Below the pieces are notes generated by a model. That model was not told the origin of the DNA, did no database searches, and saw only the letters and a list, made by a program, of their open reading frames with translations. Shown here in pieces: positions 1 through 8,713 of a stretch of DNA of 64,000 bases. The position numbers and the translations under genes are program-made. The stretch lies in NCBI RefSeq assembly GCF_031458115.1, contig NZ_JAVDXV010000009.1:248001-312000 (forward strand). The letters run 5' to 3'. The DNA comes from Pelomonas asaccharophilus_A (lineage in GTDB: Bacteria > Pseudomonadota > Gammaproteobacteria > Burkholderiales > Burkholderiaceae_C). Numbering within the stretch: position 1 is the stretch's first letter; each line of letters begins with the position of its first letter.

Positions 1-992
1 CGAAAGCTCAGCCGGCTCGCGAAGCGCAGCTGCTGCGACGCCGTGTGGTTCCAGACCAGGTTCTGCAGGCGGGCATGGAAGAACGGCAGGATCAGCACGA
101 AGGACAGCAGGTAGGCCAACAGCGTCACGCCGATGGCGGCCGTACCGGCGAACTTGTGGTCCGTCATCCACGCCCCCACGCCGCGGATCATCAGCACGGC
201 CAGCACCACCAACGCCGGCACCAGCACCCAGCCCAGCGTCTTCACGGCCAGGCCGTAGAAGCGCCGCGTGGGCAGCTGCATCTGCGCGCGCTGGTCGGCC
301 AGCTGGTAGTGGTTGTGCTGGTAGTGCTTGACCTTGGCCAGCGCCAGCGGCAGCAGCGCGACGTAGAGCACGGCGCCGATGCCGCCGATGACGATCATGC
401 TGCCGCCGATCAGCCCGGCCCAGCGCGAGCCTATGGCCACGCTGCCCTCCATGACGGCGCGCGCGAACTGCTGCACGCCGATCATCAGCACCAGCGGCCA
501 GATCGCGACGCCGAAGACCGAGTAGGCGTCGGCCAGGTCACCGCGGAAGGCCATGCGCAGGCCGCGCCACGAGGTGTTGGCGAGCCGGAACTGCTGGCCC
601 GCCCGCCACAGCGCCGGCCACAGCACGCACAGGCCCAGGAAGGCGACGTAGCCAGCCAGCGGCGAAAAGCGCGAGCCGATCGCATAGATGCCGAACAGCG
701 CCACCAGCACCAGAAAGCCGCGGAACATCGTCTTCGGCTCGCCATGGAAGGCCAGCGCGTCGCCATCCACCCAGGTGTTGGCGTACAGGTAGCGGATGCG
801 CCGCGCCTTCGCGAACGGCAGGTACAGGCCCAGCGTCAGCAGGATGAGCAGCGTGTGCAGCAGCCAGATGCGCAGGTATTCGGTGCCGGTGCCGCTGAAG
901 TGCAGCGGCAGCTCGCGCTCGGTGGGCGCCTCGGGCGCAGGCGGCGGTTCGACCACGGACGGCACGTCCGCGGTCAAGTCGGCATCGATCAT
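1..992 (-). CDS. DUF898 (YjgN-like) membrane protein, 3' end outside window
   Basis: The frame runs off the left edge without a stop. The start ATG at 992 follows an AGGGAGG ribosome site at good spacing. After a proline-rich lead of about 25 residues come a short motif (LHFSGTGTEYLRIW) and repeated membrane segments, with the family hallmarks FAKARRIRYLYANTW and FRLANTSWRGLRMAF. Known DUF898 proteins are multi-span inner-membrane proteins of unknown function, and YjgN of E. coli is the usual reference. At least 330 residues are present, close to the usual length, so little is missing. It is divergent from the GST gene. Family assignment is firm; function is unknown. Confidence 0.85.
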   Translation of the reverse strand, partial: MIDADLTADVPSVVEPPPAPEAPTERELPLHFSGTGTEYLRIWLLHTLLILLTLGLYLPFAKARRIRYLYANTWVDGDALAFHGEPKTMFRGFLVLVALFGIYAIGSRFSPLAGYVAFLGLCVLWPALWRAGQQFRLANTSWRGLRMAFRGDLADAYSVFGVAIWPLVLMIGVQQFARAVMEGSVAIGSRWAGLIGGSMIVIGGIGAVLYVALLPLALAKVKHYQHNHYQLADQRAQMQLPTRRFYGLAVKTLGWVLVPALVVLAVLMIRGVGAWMTDHKFAGTAAIGVTLLAYLLSFVLILPFFHARLQNLVWNHTASQQLRFASRLSF

Positions 993-1103
993 TCATCCTC
1001 CCTGGATGCTCATGTGTTCCGGCTTCCGGCGACGTGACCGCAGCGTCTGGGCGGGCAGCACTTTGCAGGGCACCGTGGAGACTGGCAACCCCTGGATGCG
1101 CGG

Positions 1104-1131
1104 CTGTCGGGGCGAGCCGACAGGCTTTTTT
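1104..1131 (+). terminator. intrinsic terminator-like hairpin between divergent genes
   Basis: CTGTCGG pairs with CCGACAG around a 6-base loop and is followed, after two bases, by six T residues on the plus strand. No plus-strand gene ends here, since the genes on both sides are divergent. It may therefore end an unannotated short RNA or block stray transcription into the GST gene. A TAGAAT box at 1160-1165 is a plausible -10 for the GST gene. Confidence 0.5.
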
Positions 1132-1202
1132 CACTGGGCTTGGCTCAAGGACCGATCGCTAGAATCGTTTCGACTTGTGATGCCCGTGTTTGCCCTATGA
1201 CG

Positions 1203-1829
1203 ATGAAGTTGATCGGATCTCTCACCAGCCCCTACGTGCGCAAGGTGCGCATCGTGATGGCTGAGAAGAAGCTCGATTTCCAGCTCGTGCTCGAGGACGT
1301 CTGGGGCAGCGACTCCATCCTGAAGATCAACCCGCTGGGCAAGGTGCCCTGCCTGGTCATGGAAGGCCAGGACTCCATCACCGGTGCGATGTTCGACTCG
1401 CGCGTCATCGTGGAGTACGTGGACACGCTGTCCCCGGTGGGCAAGCTCATTCCCGACCGCGGCCGCGAGCGCTGCGAGGTGCGCACCTGGGAGGCGCTGG
1501 CCGACGGCATCATGGATGCAGCCATCCTGGCCCGCCAGGAACGCCACTGGCCGCACCGCACCGACGCACAGCGCAGCACCGCCTGGGCGGACCGCCAGCT
1601 GGGCAAGGTGCATGCAGGGCTGGCCGCGATGAGCCAGGGGCTGGGCGAGAAGGCCTGGTGCTCCGGCAACCATTTCTCGCTGGCCGACATCGCCGTCGGC
1701 TGCGCTTTGGGCTGGCTGGAATTCCGCTTCCCGGACATCCACTGGCGCGAGAGCCATCCCAACCTGGCTCGGCACATGGACAAGCTGTCGCAGCGCGCCA
1801 GCTTCGCCGAGACGGTACCGACCGCCTGA
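1203..1829 (+). CDS. glutathione S-transferase family protein
   Basis: The 208-residue protein has the N-terminal thioredoxin-like GST domain (MKLIGSLTSPYVRKVRI, then NPLGKVPCL and DSRVIVEYVD) and a C-terminal helical domain with the usual ADIAVGCALGWLEF stretch. It resembles E. coli YibF/YncG-type GSTs, which bind or conjugate glutathione in the cytoplasm. I chose the second of two in-frame ATGs (1197 and 1203), because family members begin with MKLIGS; neither has a clear ribosome site. The stop codon lies next to the stop of the following convergent gene. The substrate cannot be told from sequence. Confidence 0.88.
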   Translation: MKLIGSLTSPYVRKVRIVMAEKKLDFQLVLEDVWGSDSILKINPLGKVPCLVMEGQDSITGAMFDSRVIVEYVDTLSPVGKLIPDRGRERCEVRTWEALADGIMDAAILARQERHWPHRTDAQRSTAWADRQLGKVHAGLAAMSQGLGEKAWCSGNHFSLADIAVGCALGWLEFRFPDIHWRESHPNLARHMDKLSQRASFAETVPTA

Positions 1830-2489
1830 TCAGGCGATCAGCAGTTCGCGCGAGCGGACGTGCAGCAGGCGCACCAGGCGCCAGATGCGGCGCTCGACCT
1901 CGGCGGCGTCCAGCACCCACAGCGTCGCGATCTCGGCCAGCAACAGGCCTTGCGCCAGCAGCGTCAGCAGATGGCGGCTGGCCTGCTCGATCTGACGGCC
2001 GGCGGGCGTCGCGTCCAGCGCGGCTGCCGCCTGGCGGGCCGTGACCAGCGGGCTGCGCTCGATGCCAAACGCGGCCAACGCCTGCCGGGCCAGCTGCGGG
2101 CTGAGCATGGAACGGCGGTCGTGCAGCCGCGCCAGCGCCTCGACGAGGCCCGCGCCGCTGCCATCGTCCACGTGATACGCGTTGGCACCGGCGCTCAGCG
2201 CCGCGAACAGCTGCAGGTCGTCGGCCGTGGGCGTCAGCAGCAGCAGCTGCGGCCTCACGGGCAGCCGGCCCAGTTCATGGGCCACGCGCATGGCATGCGC
2301 GTCGACCAGACGCAGGTCGCTGGCGACGATGTCGGGTGCCAGGCTGTGGATCTCCTGCAGCGCGTCGGTCAGGTTGCCGCTGCTGCCGGCCAGCTCCACG
2401 CCATCGGCGCGCAGCAGCAGCGACCGCGTGCGTTGCAGCGCGGTCTCGCCGAGGCGAAGCAGGTAGACGGTGGGCATGGTGTTGCGCAT
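1830..2489 (-). CDS. LuxR-type response regulator with degenerate receiver
   Basis: The 219-residue protein begins with a receiver-like alpha/beta fold (VYLLRLGE, DIVASDLRLVD with a possible phospho-acceptor Asp, LLLLTPTADD). It ends with a degenerate LuxR/GerE helix-turn-helix (LLTLLAQGLLLAEIATLWVLDAAEVERRIWRLVRLL, then VRSRELL). The acidic pair at the end of the first strand is missing, so phosphorylation is doubtful. No sensor kinase is adjacent. The start at 2489 has no clear ribosome site; the ATG at 2477 is equally possible. I am fairly sure it is a transcription factor, but not of its signal. Confidence 0.7.
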   Translation of the reverse strand: MRNTMPTVYLLRLGETALQRTRSLLLRADGVELAGSSGNLTDALQEIHSLAPDIVASDLRLVDAHAMRVAHELGRLPVRPQLLLLTPTADDLQLFAALSAGANAYHVDDGSGAGLVEALARLHDRRSMLSPQLARQALAAFGIERSPLVTARQAAAALDATPAGRQIEQASRHLLTLLAQGLLLAEIATLWVLDAAEVERRIWRLVRLLHVRSRELLIA

Positions 2490-2561
2490 TGTGCGCGTTT
2501 CAGCACAAAACCCCCTAAATCGTAGTCTTCAACCCCCATGAACTGGCGGTTGCCACCAAGG

Positions 2562-4214
2562 TCAGGGGGAAGGCTGGATCGCCCCCTGCGGCGCGAAGCT
2601 GTGCGCGCTGGCCAGCGGCCAGTAGACGCGGAAGGTGTTGTGCGGCAGCTCGCCCTGCAGCAGCGCGCCGCGCTTCACGAAGGGCAGCAGGTTGGCCAGC
2701 AGCTTTACCTCGTGCTTGTCCAGCCGGTGCACGATGTGCTGAGCCGTGATCTCCTGCGGATGACACAGGCCGGCGGCCTCCACCAGCTCCTTCAGCGCCT
2801 TCAGCGTGCCCTGGTGGAAGTTGGAGACACGCTGCGCCTTGTCGGGCACGACGATGGCACGCTGGCGGTGCGGGTCCTGCGTCGTCACGCCGGTGGGGCA
2901 ATGGCCCGTGTGGCAGGCCTGGGCCTGGATGCAGCCGAGCGCGAACATGAAGCCGCGGCCCGAGTTGCACCAGTCGGCGCCCAGCGCCATCAGCCGCACG
3001 ATGTCGAAGGCGGTGGTGACCTTGCCGGCACAGCCGATCTTGATCTTGTCGCGCAGGTCCAGCCCCACCAGCGTGTTGTGCACCAGCAGCAGCCCTTCCT
3101 GCACCGGCGCGCCGACATGGTTGGTGAACTCCAGCGGCGCCGCGCCGGTGCCGCCCTCGGCGCCGTCCACGACGATGAAGTCGGGCGTGATGCCGGTCTC
3201 CAGCATGGCCTTGCAGACGGCAAACCATTCCCATGGATGGCCTATGCACAGCTTGAAGCCGGTGGGCTTGCCGCCCGAAAGCTCACGCAGCTGCTCGATG
3301 AACCGCATCATCTCGATGGGTGTGGAGAACGCGCTGTGCCGGGCCGGCGAGATGCAGGACACGCCCTCGGGCACGCCGCGCGCGGCAGCGATCTCGGCCG
3401 TGACCTTGGGGCCGGGCAGCACGCCGCCGTGGCCCGGCTTGGCGCCCTGGCTGAGCTTGAGCTCGATCATCTTGACCTGCGGGTCGCGCGCATTCGCGGC
3501 GAACTTGTCCGCGTTGAACGAGCCGTCGTCGTTGCGGCAGCCGAAATAACCCGAGCCGATCTCCCAGATCAGGTCGCCGCCGTGCTGGCGGTGGTGAATG
3601 CTGATGGAGCCCTCGCCGGTGTCGTGCGCGAAGCCGCCCTGCTTGGCGCCCTTGTTCAGCGCCAGGATGGCGTTGGCGCTCAGCGCGCCGAAGCTCATCG
3701 CGGAGATGTTGAACACGCTGCACGAGTAGGGCTGCGCGCGGCCCGCGCCCACCGTGATGCGGAAGTCGTGGCTGGGCAGGTGGGTGGGCGCCAGCGAGTG
3801 GTTGATCCACTCGTAGCCACGTGCGCCGGTGTCCAGCTGCGTGCCGAAGGGGCGCTGGTCGGGGTCGCCCTTGGCGCGCTGGTAGACGATGGAGCGCTGC
3901 GCGCGCGAGAACGGCGCGGCGTCGTTGTCGCCCTCCAGGAAATACTGGCGGATCTCGGGGCGGATGAACTCCAGCAGGAAGCGCAGGTGCCCGATGACGG
4001 GATAGTTGCGCAGGATGGAGTGGCGCGTCTGGCGCATGTCGCGCAGGCCCAGCAGCGTCAGCGCCAGGAACAGCACGGCCAGCAAGCCGTCGGCCAGCCC
4101 GGCCGTCCAGCGTATGGCGAAGAACATCGCCAGCAGGCCGCACAGCATCCAGGTCGCGTACCGCAGCGGAAAATGCGTGTTCAGGCGTCTCAACCAGCCG
4201 GGCCAGGCAAGCAT
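2562..4214 (-). CDS. FMN-binding glutamate synthase family protein
   Basis: The 550-residue protein has one or two N-terminal membrane segments (about residues 13-50) followed by the FMN/TIM-barrel domain of glutamate synthase (GEGSISIHHRQHGGDLIWEIG, PGPKVTAEIAAARGVPEGV, VDGAEGGTGAAPLEF). A Cys cluster CIQAQACHTGHC near residue 425 matches the 3Fe-4S site. It lacks the glutaminase domain of GltB, as is normal for these stand-alone proteins, so the physiological reaction is uncertain. The start at 4214 has GGAGAAGG upstream; a longer open frame to 4367 has no support. It is divergent from sppA. Confidence 0.85.
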   Translation of the reverse strand: MLAWPGWLRRLNTHFPLRYATWMLCGLLAMFFAIRWTAGLADGLLAVLFLALTLLGLRDMRQTRHSILRNYPVIGHLRFLLEFIRPEIRQYFLEGDNDAAPFSRAQRSIVYQRAKGDPDQRPFGTQLDTGARGYEWINHSLAPTHLPSHDFRITVGAGRAQPYSCSVFNISAMSFGALSANAILALNKGAKQGGFAHDTGEGSISIHHRQHGGDLIWEIGSGYFGCRNDDGSFNADKFAANARDPQVKMIELKLSQGAKPGHGGVLPGPKVTAEIAAARGVPEGVSCISPARHSAFSTPIEMMRFIEQLRELSGGKPTGFKLCIGHPWEWFAVCKAMLETGITPDFIVVDGAEGGTGAAPLEFTNHVGAPVQEGLLLVHNTLVGLDLRDKIKIGCAGKVTTAFDIVRLMALGADWCNSGRGFMFALGCIQAQACHTGHCPTGVTTQDPHRQRAIVVPDKAQRVSNFHQGTLKALKELVEAAGLCHPQEITAQHIVHRLDKHEVKLLANLLPFVKRGALLQGELPHNTFRVYWPLASAHSFAPQGAIQPSP

Positions 4215-4300
4215 AGGTGTCCTTCTCCTCCACCGTGACGACCGGAGCTTAAGGCCGCCACGCCCCACAATCGGCGCGAAACAACCCTCAGGGAACGTCG

Positions 4301-6181
4301 ATGAAGTCTGTGCTCTCCAAGATTGGCTGGCTGTTCTCCAAGGCCTGGTGGCTGCTGGACGGCACACGGCGCGCGCTGATGAACCTGTTCGTGCTGCTGC
4401 TCATCGTCATCTTCGTGACGGCCTGGCTGACACGCGGCCCCGCGCCGCTGGCGCCCAAGACCACGCTGGTGCTGAACCTGAACGGCAATCTGGTCGAGCA
4501 GTTCTCCGGCAGCCCGCGCGAGCAGCTGATGGCGCAGGCGCAAGGCCGCAGCACCGCGCGCCAGACGCGGCTGCGCGACGTGCTGGCCGTGCTGGACCAG
4601 GCCGCCCGCGACGACAGCGTCGGCGCCGTGCTGCTGGACCTGGACGAGCTGCGCGGCGCCGGCCTGAGCAGCCTGCACGAGGTGGCCGCCGCGCTGCAGC
4701 GCTTCAAGAAAAGTGGCAAGCCGGTGCTGGCCTATGCGGACAGCTACAGCCAGCGCGCCTACTTCCTCGCCGCGCAGGCCGACGAGGTCTACCTGCACCC
4801 CATGGGCAGCGTGGCGCTGGAGGGTTTCGGCCGCTACAACGTCTACTACCGCGACGCGTTCGACCGACTGGGCGTGACGGCCCATGTGATGAAGGCCGGC
4901 ACCTACAAGAACGCCGTCGAGATCTACACCGAGAACGGCCCCAGCCCGGCCACCCAGGAGTCGGTGGGCCTGGTCTACGGCGAGCTGTGGAACGGCTTCA
5001 CGGCCAGCATCGAAGCGGCCCGCAAGCTGGAGGCCGGCAGCATCGCCAAGGGCATCGCCGAACTGCCGCAACGCCTGGCCGCGCTGAAGGGCGACTCGGC
5101 CCAGCTGGCGCTGCAGGAGAAGCTGGTGGACGGTCTGCGCACGCGCGACCAGATGCGCGAGCTGCTGATCGCCAAGGGCGCGAAGGACGAGCAGGCCAAG
5201 ACCTTCCGCCAGGTGTCGCTGGGCGCCTACCTCGCGCATGTGAAGGCCGCGCCGCGGCCCAGCACGCTGCAGCCGGGCGTGGGCATCGTCGTGGCCGAGG
5301 GCGAGATCGTCGACGGCGAGGCCGGCCCGGGCCGCATCGGCGGCGACTCCACCGCACGGCTGATCCGCAAGGCGCGCGAGGACGACGCCATCAAGGCCGT
5401 CGTGCTGCGCGTGAACTCGCCGGGCGGCAGCGCGTTCGCGTCTGAGATCATCCGCCGCGAGCTGGAGCTGACGCGCAAGGCCGGCAAGCCGGTCGTCGTG
5501 TCCATGGGCGACGTGGCGGCCTCGGGCGGCTACTGGATCTCGACCAGCAGCGATGCCGTCATCGCCGACCCCGGCACCGTGACCGGCAGCATCGGCGTGT
5601 TCGGCATGCTGCCCACCGGCGAGGGGCTGATGGACAAGCTGTCGCTGCACACCGGTGGCGTGACGACCACCTGGCTGGCCGGCGGCTACGACGCGCGACG
5701 CGCGCTGGATCCGCGGCTGAAGGCCGTCATCCAGTCCAGCATCGACAACGTCTACGACCGCTTCACGACGCTGGCCGCGCAGGCGCGCAAGAGCACGCCC
5801 GAGAAGATCGATGCCGTCGCCCAGGGCCGCGTGTGGACCGGCGCGCAGGCCAAGGAGCGCGGCCTCATCGACCGCTTGGGCAGCCTGGACGACGCGGTGC
5901 AGACCGCCGTGAAGCTGGCCAAGCTGGAGGTCAAGGACGGCGACAAGCCGCCGCTGGCCTATGTGGAACGCGAGGTCAGCCGCAAGGAGCGGCTGCTGGC
6001 GTCGCTGGCCGACGTGGTGGCGCCGCCGCTGGCCCAGTCCATTGGCCAGACCCTGGGGCTGGACGCGCTGCCGGCGCCTGTCGTCGAGGAACTGGCGGCG
6101 CTGAAGGAACTGGCGCGGCTGTCGGCGCAAGGCCGCTGGGATCGCTCCGCGGCCGCGCACTGCCTCTGCGGCGTGCCCTGA
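4301..6181 (+). CDS. sppA: signal peptide peptidase SppA, 67K type
   Basis: This S49-family serine protease of 626 residues cuts leftover signal peptides at the inner membrane. One membrane anchor lies at about residues 28-43, followed by the tandem repeat of two S49 domains. The catalytic Lys203 (in GTYKNAVE) sits in the N-terminal half and the nucleophile Ser408 (in VAASGGYW) in the C-terminal half, matching the Lys/Ser dyad of E. coli SppA (Lys209/Ser409). The length is near that of the E. coli enzyme. It is divergent from the glutamate synthase gene across an 86-bp gap. The last residues (CLCGVP) are not conserved in the family as I know it. Confidence 0.93.
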   Translation: MKSVLSKIGWLFSKAWWLLDGTRRALMNLFVLLLIVIFVTAWLTRGPAPLAPKTTLVLNLNGNLVEQFSGSPREQLMAQAQGRSTARQTRLRDVLAVLDQAARDDSVGAVLLDLDELRGAGLSSLHEVAAALQRFKKSGKPVLAYADSYSQRAYFLAAQADEVYLHPMGSVALEGFGRYNVYYRDAFDRLGVTAHVMKAGTYKNAVEIYTENGPSPATQESVGLVYGELWNGFTASIEAARKLEAGSIAKGIAELPQRLAALKGDSAQLALQEKLVDGLRTRDQMRELLIAKGAKDEQAKTFRQVSLGAYLAHVKAAPRPSTLQPGVGIVVAEGEIVDGEAGPGRIGGDSTARLIRKAREDDAIKAVVLRVNSPGGSAFASEIIRRELELTRKAGKPVVVSMGDVAASGGYWISTSSDAVIADPGTVTGSIGVFGMLPTGEGLMDKLSLHTGGVTTTWLAGGYDARRALDPRLKAVIQSSIDNVYDRFTTLAAQARKSTPEKIDAVAQGRVWTGAQAKERGLIDRLGSLDDAVQTAVKLAKLEVKDGDKPPLAYVEREVSRKERLLASLADVVAPPLAQSIGQTLGLDALPAPVVEELAALKELARLSAQGRWDRSAAAHCLCGVP

Positions 6182-6185
6182 CCCG

Positions 6186-6899
6186 TCAGCGGCCCAGCCG
6201 GCGCCGCGCGGTGAACGCCACCAGCCCCAGCCCCGCCGCCAGCAGGGCCAGGCTGGACGGCTCGGGCACGGCTGGCAGCGTGCTGAAGGTGTCCAGCGCA
6301 AAGCCCGAGCCGCCGGGGCCGGAGACGTAGATGCTGATCGCGTCGATGTCGGCCCAGTCCACCGGGCTGGGGTTGCCGGCGTCGTTGACGAAGGCGCTGA
6401 ACGGGATGACCACGCTCTGCGCCTGCGAGGCGCTGAGGCCGGTGGCGAAGTCGGCGACGCTGGCGAACGTGCCGGGGCCGTGGGCCGTGATGACGGACAG
6501 CGTCAGCGACATCGGCGCCGACACATAGCGGAAGTCCAGCTTGAAGGCGGACTCGCTGCGCAGGTCGATGGACAGATCCGTGCCCAGCAGATTGGCCACG
6601 CCATAGGTCAGGTTGGTGACCAGCGGCACGGCCGCGTCGGCCAGCGTGAAGTAGGCGCCGGCCTGGATCGCGGCAAAGGTGAACTTGGCCGGTTGCGCCA
6701 CGCTGGCCTCGATGCTGTTGGCGATGTAACGCCCGCCGCCGGGCGCCTGCGCCGACGGCAGATGGGTTTCGACAAACGGCGCGGCATCGGTCTGGATCAG
6801 GCCGGTGCCGTCGCTGAAGGTGTCGAGGATGGACGCGGCGTGGGCGCTGTTGAAGGCCAGGATGGCCGCCACAGCGGCGGCCCATTGACGGTGGTTCAT
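6186..6899 (-). CDS. PEP-CTERM sorting domain protein
   Basis: The 237-residue exported protein has a signal peptide (MNHRQWAAAVAAILAFNSAHA), a beta-rich body of unknown function and the C-terminal sorting tag VPEPSSLALLAAGLGLVAF followed by TARRRLGR. PEP-CTERM tags are cut by exosortase in bacteria that make extracellular polysaccharide; no exosortase gene is in the window. The start at 6899 has AAGGAG at good spacing; the longer open frame to 6989 is unlikely. Its stop lies 4 bp from the end of sppA (convergent). A long hairpin sits over its ribosome site. Confidence 0.85.
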   Translation of the reverse strand: MNHRQWAAAVAAILAFNSAHAASILDTFSDGTGLIQTDAAPFVETHLPSAQAPGGGRYIANSIEASVAQPAKFTFAAIQAGAYFTLADAAVPLVTNLTYGVANLLGTDLSIDLRSESAFKLDFRYVSAPMSLTLSVITAHGPGTFASVADFATGLSASQAQSVVIPFSAFVNDAGNPSPVDWADIDAISIYVSGPGGSGFALDTFSTLPAVPEPSSLALLAAGLGLVAFTARRRLGR

Positions 6900-6911
6900 G
6901 TGGAGTGCTCC

Positions 6912-6953
6912 TTGGCTGGAATGCGGTCGACAAGCTCGACGCATTCCGACCAA
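6912..6953 (-). promoter_or_regulatory. long hairpin in the leader of the PEP-CTERM gene
   Basis: GGAATGCG plus TCGA (6918-6930, with one bulged G) pairs perfectly with TCGACGCATTCC (6936-6947) around a 5-base loop. The stem resumes as TTGG/CCAA after two unpaired positions. The base of the stem overlaps the AAGGAG ribosome site of the 6186-6899 gene, so folding could limit its translation. Confidence 0.45.
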
Positions 6954-7335
6954 CGCAAATGGCCGCTGAACCCGGCCATGGGCTGGCACTGCGAACGTGG
7001 GGGGACAGCCGCGCCGCCCGGGCGGCGCTGCACTGGGCTGTTTTGGTGAGCACGGCGTGCAGCCGCGCGTCGGACGGGCAGGTGGGGCGACGAGGCGCGT
7101 TCGTCACAAGTCAGACGCGGAGCGAAGCGGTTCGCATCCAGGCGCCATGCGACTGAACGTTTTCGCGCGCCGCTCATGGTGTCGTCGCGATGGGATGCGG
7201 TTCAGCGCCTCTTCTTTGGTGACTTTCTTCTGGCGCCGCAGAAGAAAGTTACCCGGCCGCCGGGACGGACTCCCCGCAATCTCTCGATGAGCCGCTCTCT
7301 TCGCAAAAGCAACTCAATCAAACAAAAATCAGCTC
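6954..7335. other. gene-free stretch with one hairpin element
   Basis: Nothing in either strand looks like a gene: open frames here lack ribosome sites and recognisable products. The stretch probably holds the PEP-CTERM promoter on the left and the 3' region of the GST gene on the right. Its only clear structure is the hairpin at 7218-7253. Confidence 0.5.
7218..7264. repeat. intergenic hairpin element with GACTTTCTTCTG arms
   Basis: GGTGACTTTCTTCTG (7218-7232) and CAGAAGAAAGTTACC (7239-7253) form a 15-bp stem with one mismatch. It is followed at once by the 13-bp palindrome CCCGGCCGCCGGG (7252-7264). From memory, very similar GACTTTCTT hairpins are scattered in intergenic DNA of many Burkholderiales. 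It lies downstream of the GST gene at 7336 and could serve as its 3' end, although it lacks a T-run on that strand. Confidence 0.5.
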
Positions 7336-7962
7336 TCAATACACCGGATCCGGCAGCTTCTCCTTCGCGACCACGCGCTGCGTCGCCTCACGCTCGAACA
7401 CGCGCTTCAGGTAGGCGCCCAGCGCCGGCCGCGTCTTGGCCGGGTTGGCCTGCATGCGCGTCCAACGGCACAGCATGAAGGCCAGCGGATCGACGGCTGT
7501 GTAGTTCGCGCCCAGGAACCACGGGCCGCCGTGGCGGGCCAGCTCGGCGTCCAGCTGGTCCAGCATGGGCGCCACCTGCGCCTCCGCGCGCGCCTTCACC
7601 TCGGCGGCGTCGCTGGCCATGCGGTCCGGGTAGAAGTAGTGGATCAGCATGGCCTGCAGCGTGTTGGTCAGCCAGGTCATCCACTTGTAGTACTGCGCGC
7701 GCTCGGGCGTGCCGGGCGCCGGCGCGAAGCCGGGGTGGCAGTCGGCCAGGTGCATCAGGATGGCGGCGGTCTCGTACAGCACCAGGTCGCCATCCACCAG
7801 CGTCGGGATCAGGCCGTTGGGGTTGAGCTTCAGGTAGGCCGGCGACTTGTGCTCGTTGTTGGCACGGTCCACCTGGCGCAGCGTGAACGGGATGCCCATC
7901 TCCTCCAACAGGATGTGGGGCGCGAAGCTGGCGTTGCTGGGAAAGTAGTGCAGTTCGATCAT
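7336..7962 (-). CDS. glutathione S-transferase family protein
   Basis: The 208-residue cytosolic GST has a clear N-terminal domain (IELHYFPSNASFAPHILLEEMG, LNPNGLIPTLVDG, YETAAILMHLAD) and an all-helical C-terminal domain (PWFLGANYTAVDPLAFMLCRWTR). The Ser in SNAS and the NPNGLIPTL and ETAAI stretches fit the glutathione-binding site. It is not closely similar to the first GST at 1203. It stands alone between the hairpin element and the divergent exported-protein gene. The substrate is unknown. Confidence 0.88.
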   Translation of the reverse strand: MIELHYFPSNASFAPHILLEEMGIPFTLRQVDRANNEHKSPAYLKLNPNGLIPTLVDGDLVLYETAAILMHLADCHPGFAPAPGTPERAQYYKWMTWLTNTLQAMLIHYFYPDRMASDAAEVKARAEAQVAPMLDQLDAELARHGGPWFLGANYTAVDPLAFMLCRWTRMQANPAKTRPALGAYLKRVFEREATQRVVAKEKLPDPVY

Positions 7963-8088
7963 GGCGGGCGGCGACAGGCGGGCGACAGGAGGGAGCGCCG
8001 AACTTTACGTGGCTGCAACCGCCCAGCAGTGCGCGGCCGGCACGCTGGCGGCGTTGGCCTCCCATCCCGGCCCGACAGGTGAATCCCC

Positions 8089-8712
8089 ATGAAGACCTTG
8101 CTGACCCTCCCTCTGCTGGCGCTGTGCGCCGCGCTGGCCGCCGCGCCGGCCCATGCCGACGTGCGCGTGCGCGCCAACATCGGCATGGTGTTCGACAACC
8201 GCTACCACCACGACCACTACTACCCCGCGCCGGGCTATGTCGCACCGCGCGTGCCGCGCGGTTCGGTCATCGTCGGCGCCGGCCCTGGCCGCTACTGGTT
8301 CCACGGCGGCGTCTGGTACCAGCCCTATGGCCCGCGCTACCGCGTCGTGACGCCACCGGTGGGTGTCGTCATTCCGCTGCTGCCGCCGTCCTATGTGACG
8401 CTGACGCTGGGCGGCCAGCCCTACTACTACGCCAACGGCGTCTACTACCGGCCGGTGCCGGAGGGCTATGCCGTCGCCACGCCACCGGCCGACACCGCCG
8501 CACCGCAGGTGCAGCCCGCCCCGCCACCGCCGCCACCCAAGGCCGATCCCATCATCTACCCGCGCAACGGCCAATCGCCCGAACAGCTGGAGACCGACCG
8601 CCGTGACTGCAACCGCTGGGCGACGACGCAGCCCAATGCGCAAGCGGATAGCAGCGTGTTCAACCGCGCCGTCGAGGCCTGCATGGATGGCCGCGGCTAC
8701 ACGTTGAAGTGA
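8089..8712 (+). CDS. exported Pro/Tyr-rich protein, DUF6515-like
   Basis: The 207-residue protein has a Sec signal peptide ending at AHA (about residue 23). A Tyr/Gly/Pro-rich body follows with short YRP/YYY patches (YYYANGVYYRPVPEGY), a run of prolines (PPPPPPP) and a C-terminal stretch (EQLETDRRDCNRWA ... FNRAVEACMDGRGY) seen in many small exported proteobacterial proteins. I believe it belongs to the DUF6515 type, but this is from memory. It is probably periplasmic or outer-membrane associated, and its role is unknown. It ends 1 bp from the XdhC stop (convergent). Confidence 0.7.
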   Translation: MKTLLTLPLLALCAALAAAPAHADVRVRANIGMVFDNRYHHDHYYPAPGYVAPRVPRGSVIVGAGPGRYWFHGGVWYQPYGPRYRVVTPPVGVVIPLLPPSYVTLTLGGQPYYYANGVYYRPVPEGYAVATPPADTAAPQVQPAPPPPPPKADPIIYPRNGQSPEQLETDRRDCNRWATTQPNAQADSSVFNRAVEACMDGRGYTLK

Positions 8713-8713
8713 T

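Noticed and set aside
45..1037. Long open frame on the plus strand rich in Gln, His and Arg
   Set aside because: It is the antisense shadow of the DUF898 gene; composition is typical of reverse-strand frames in high-GC DNA.
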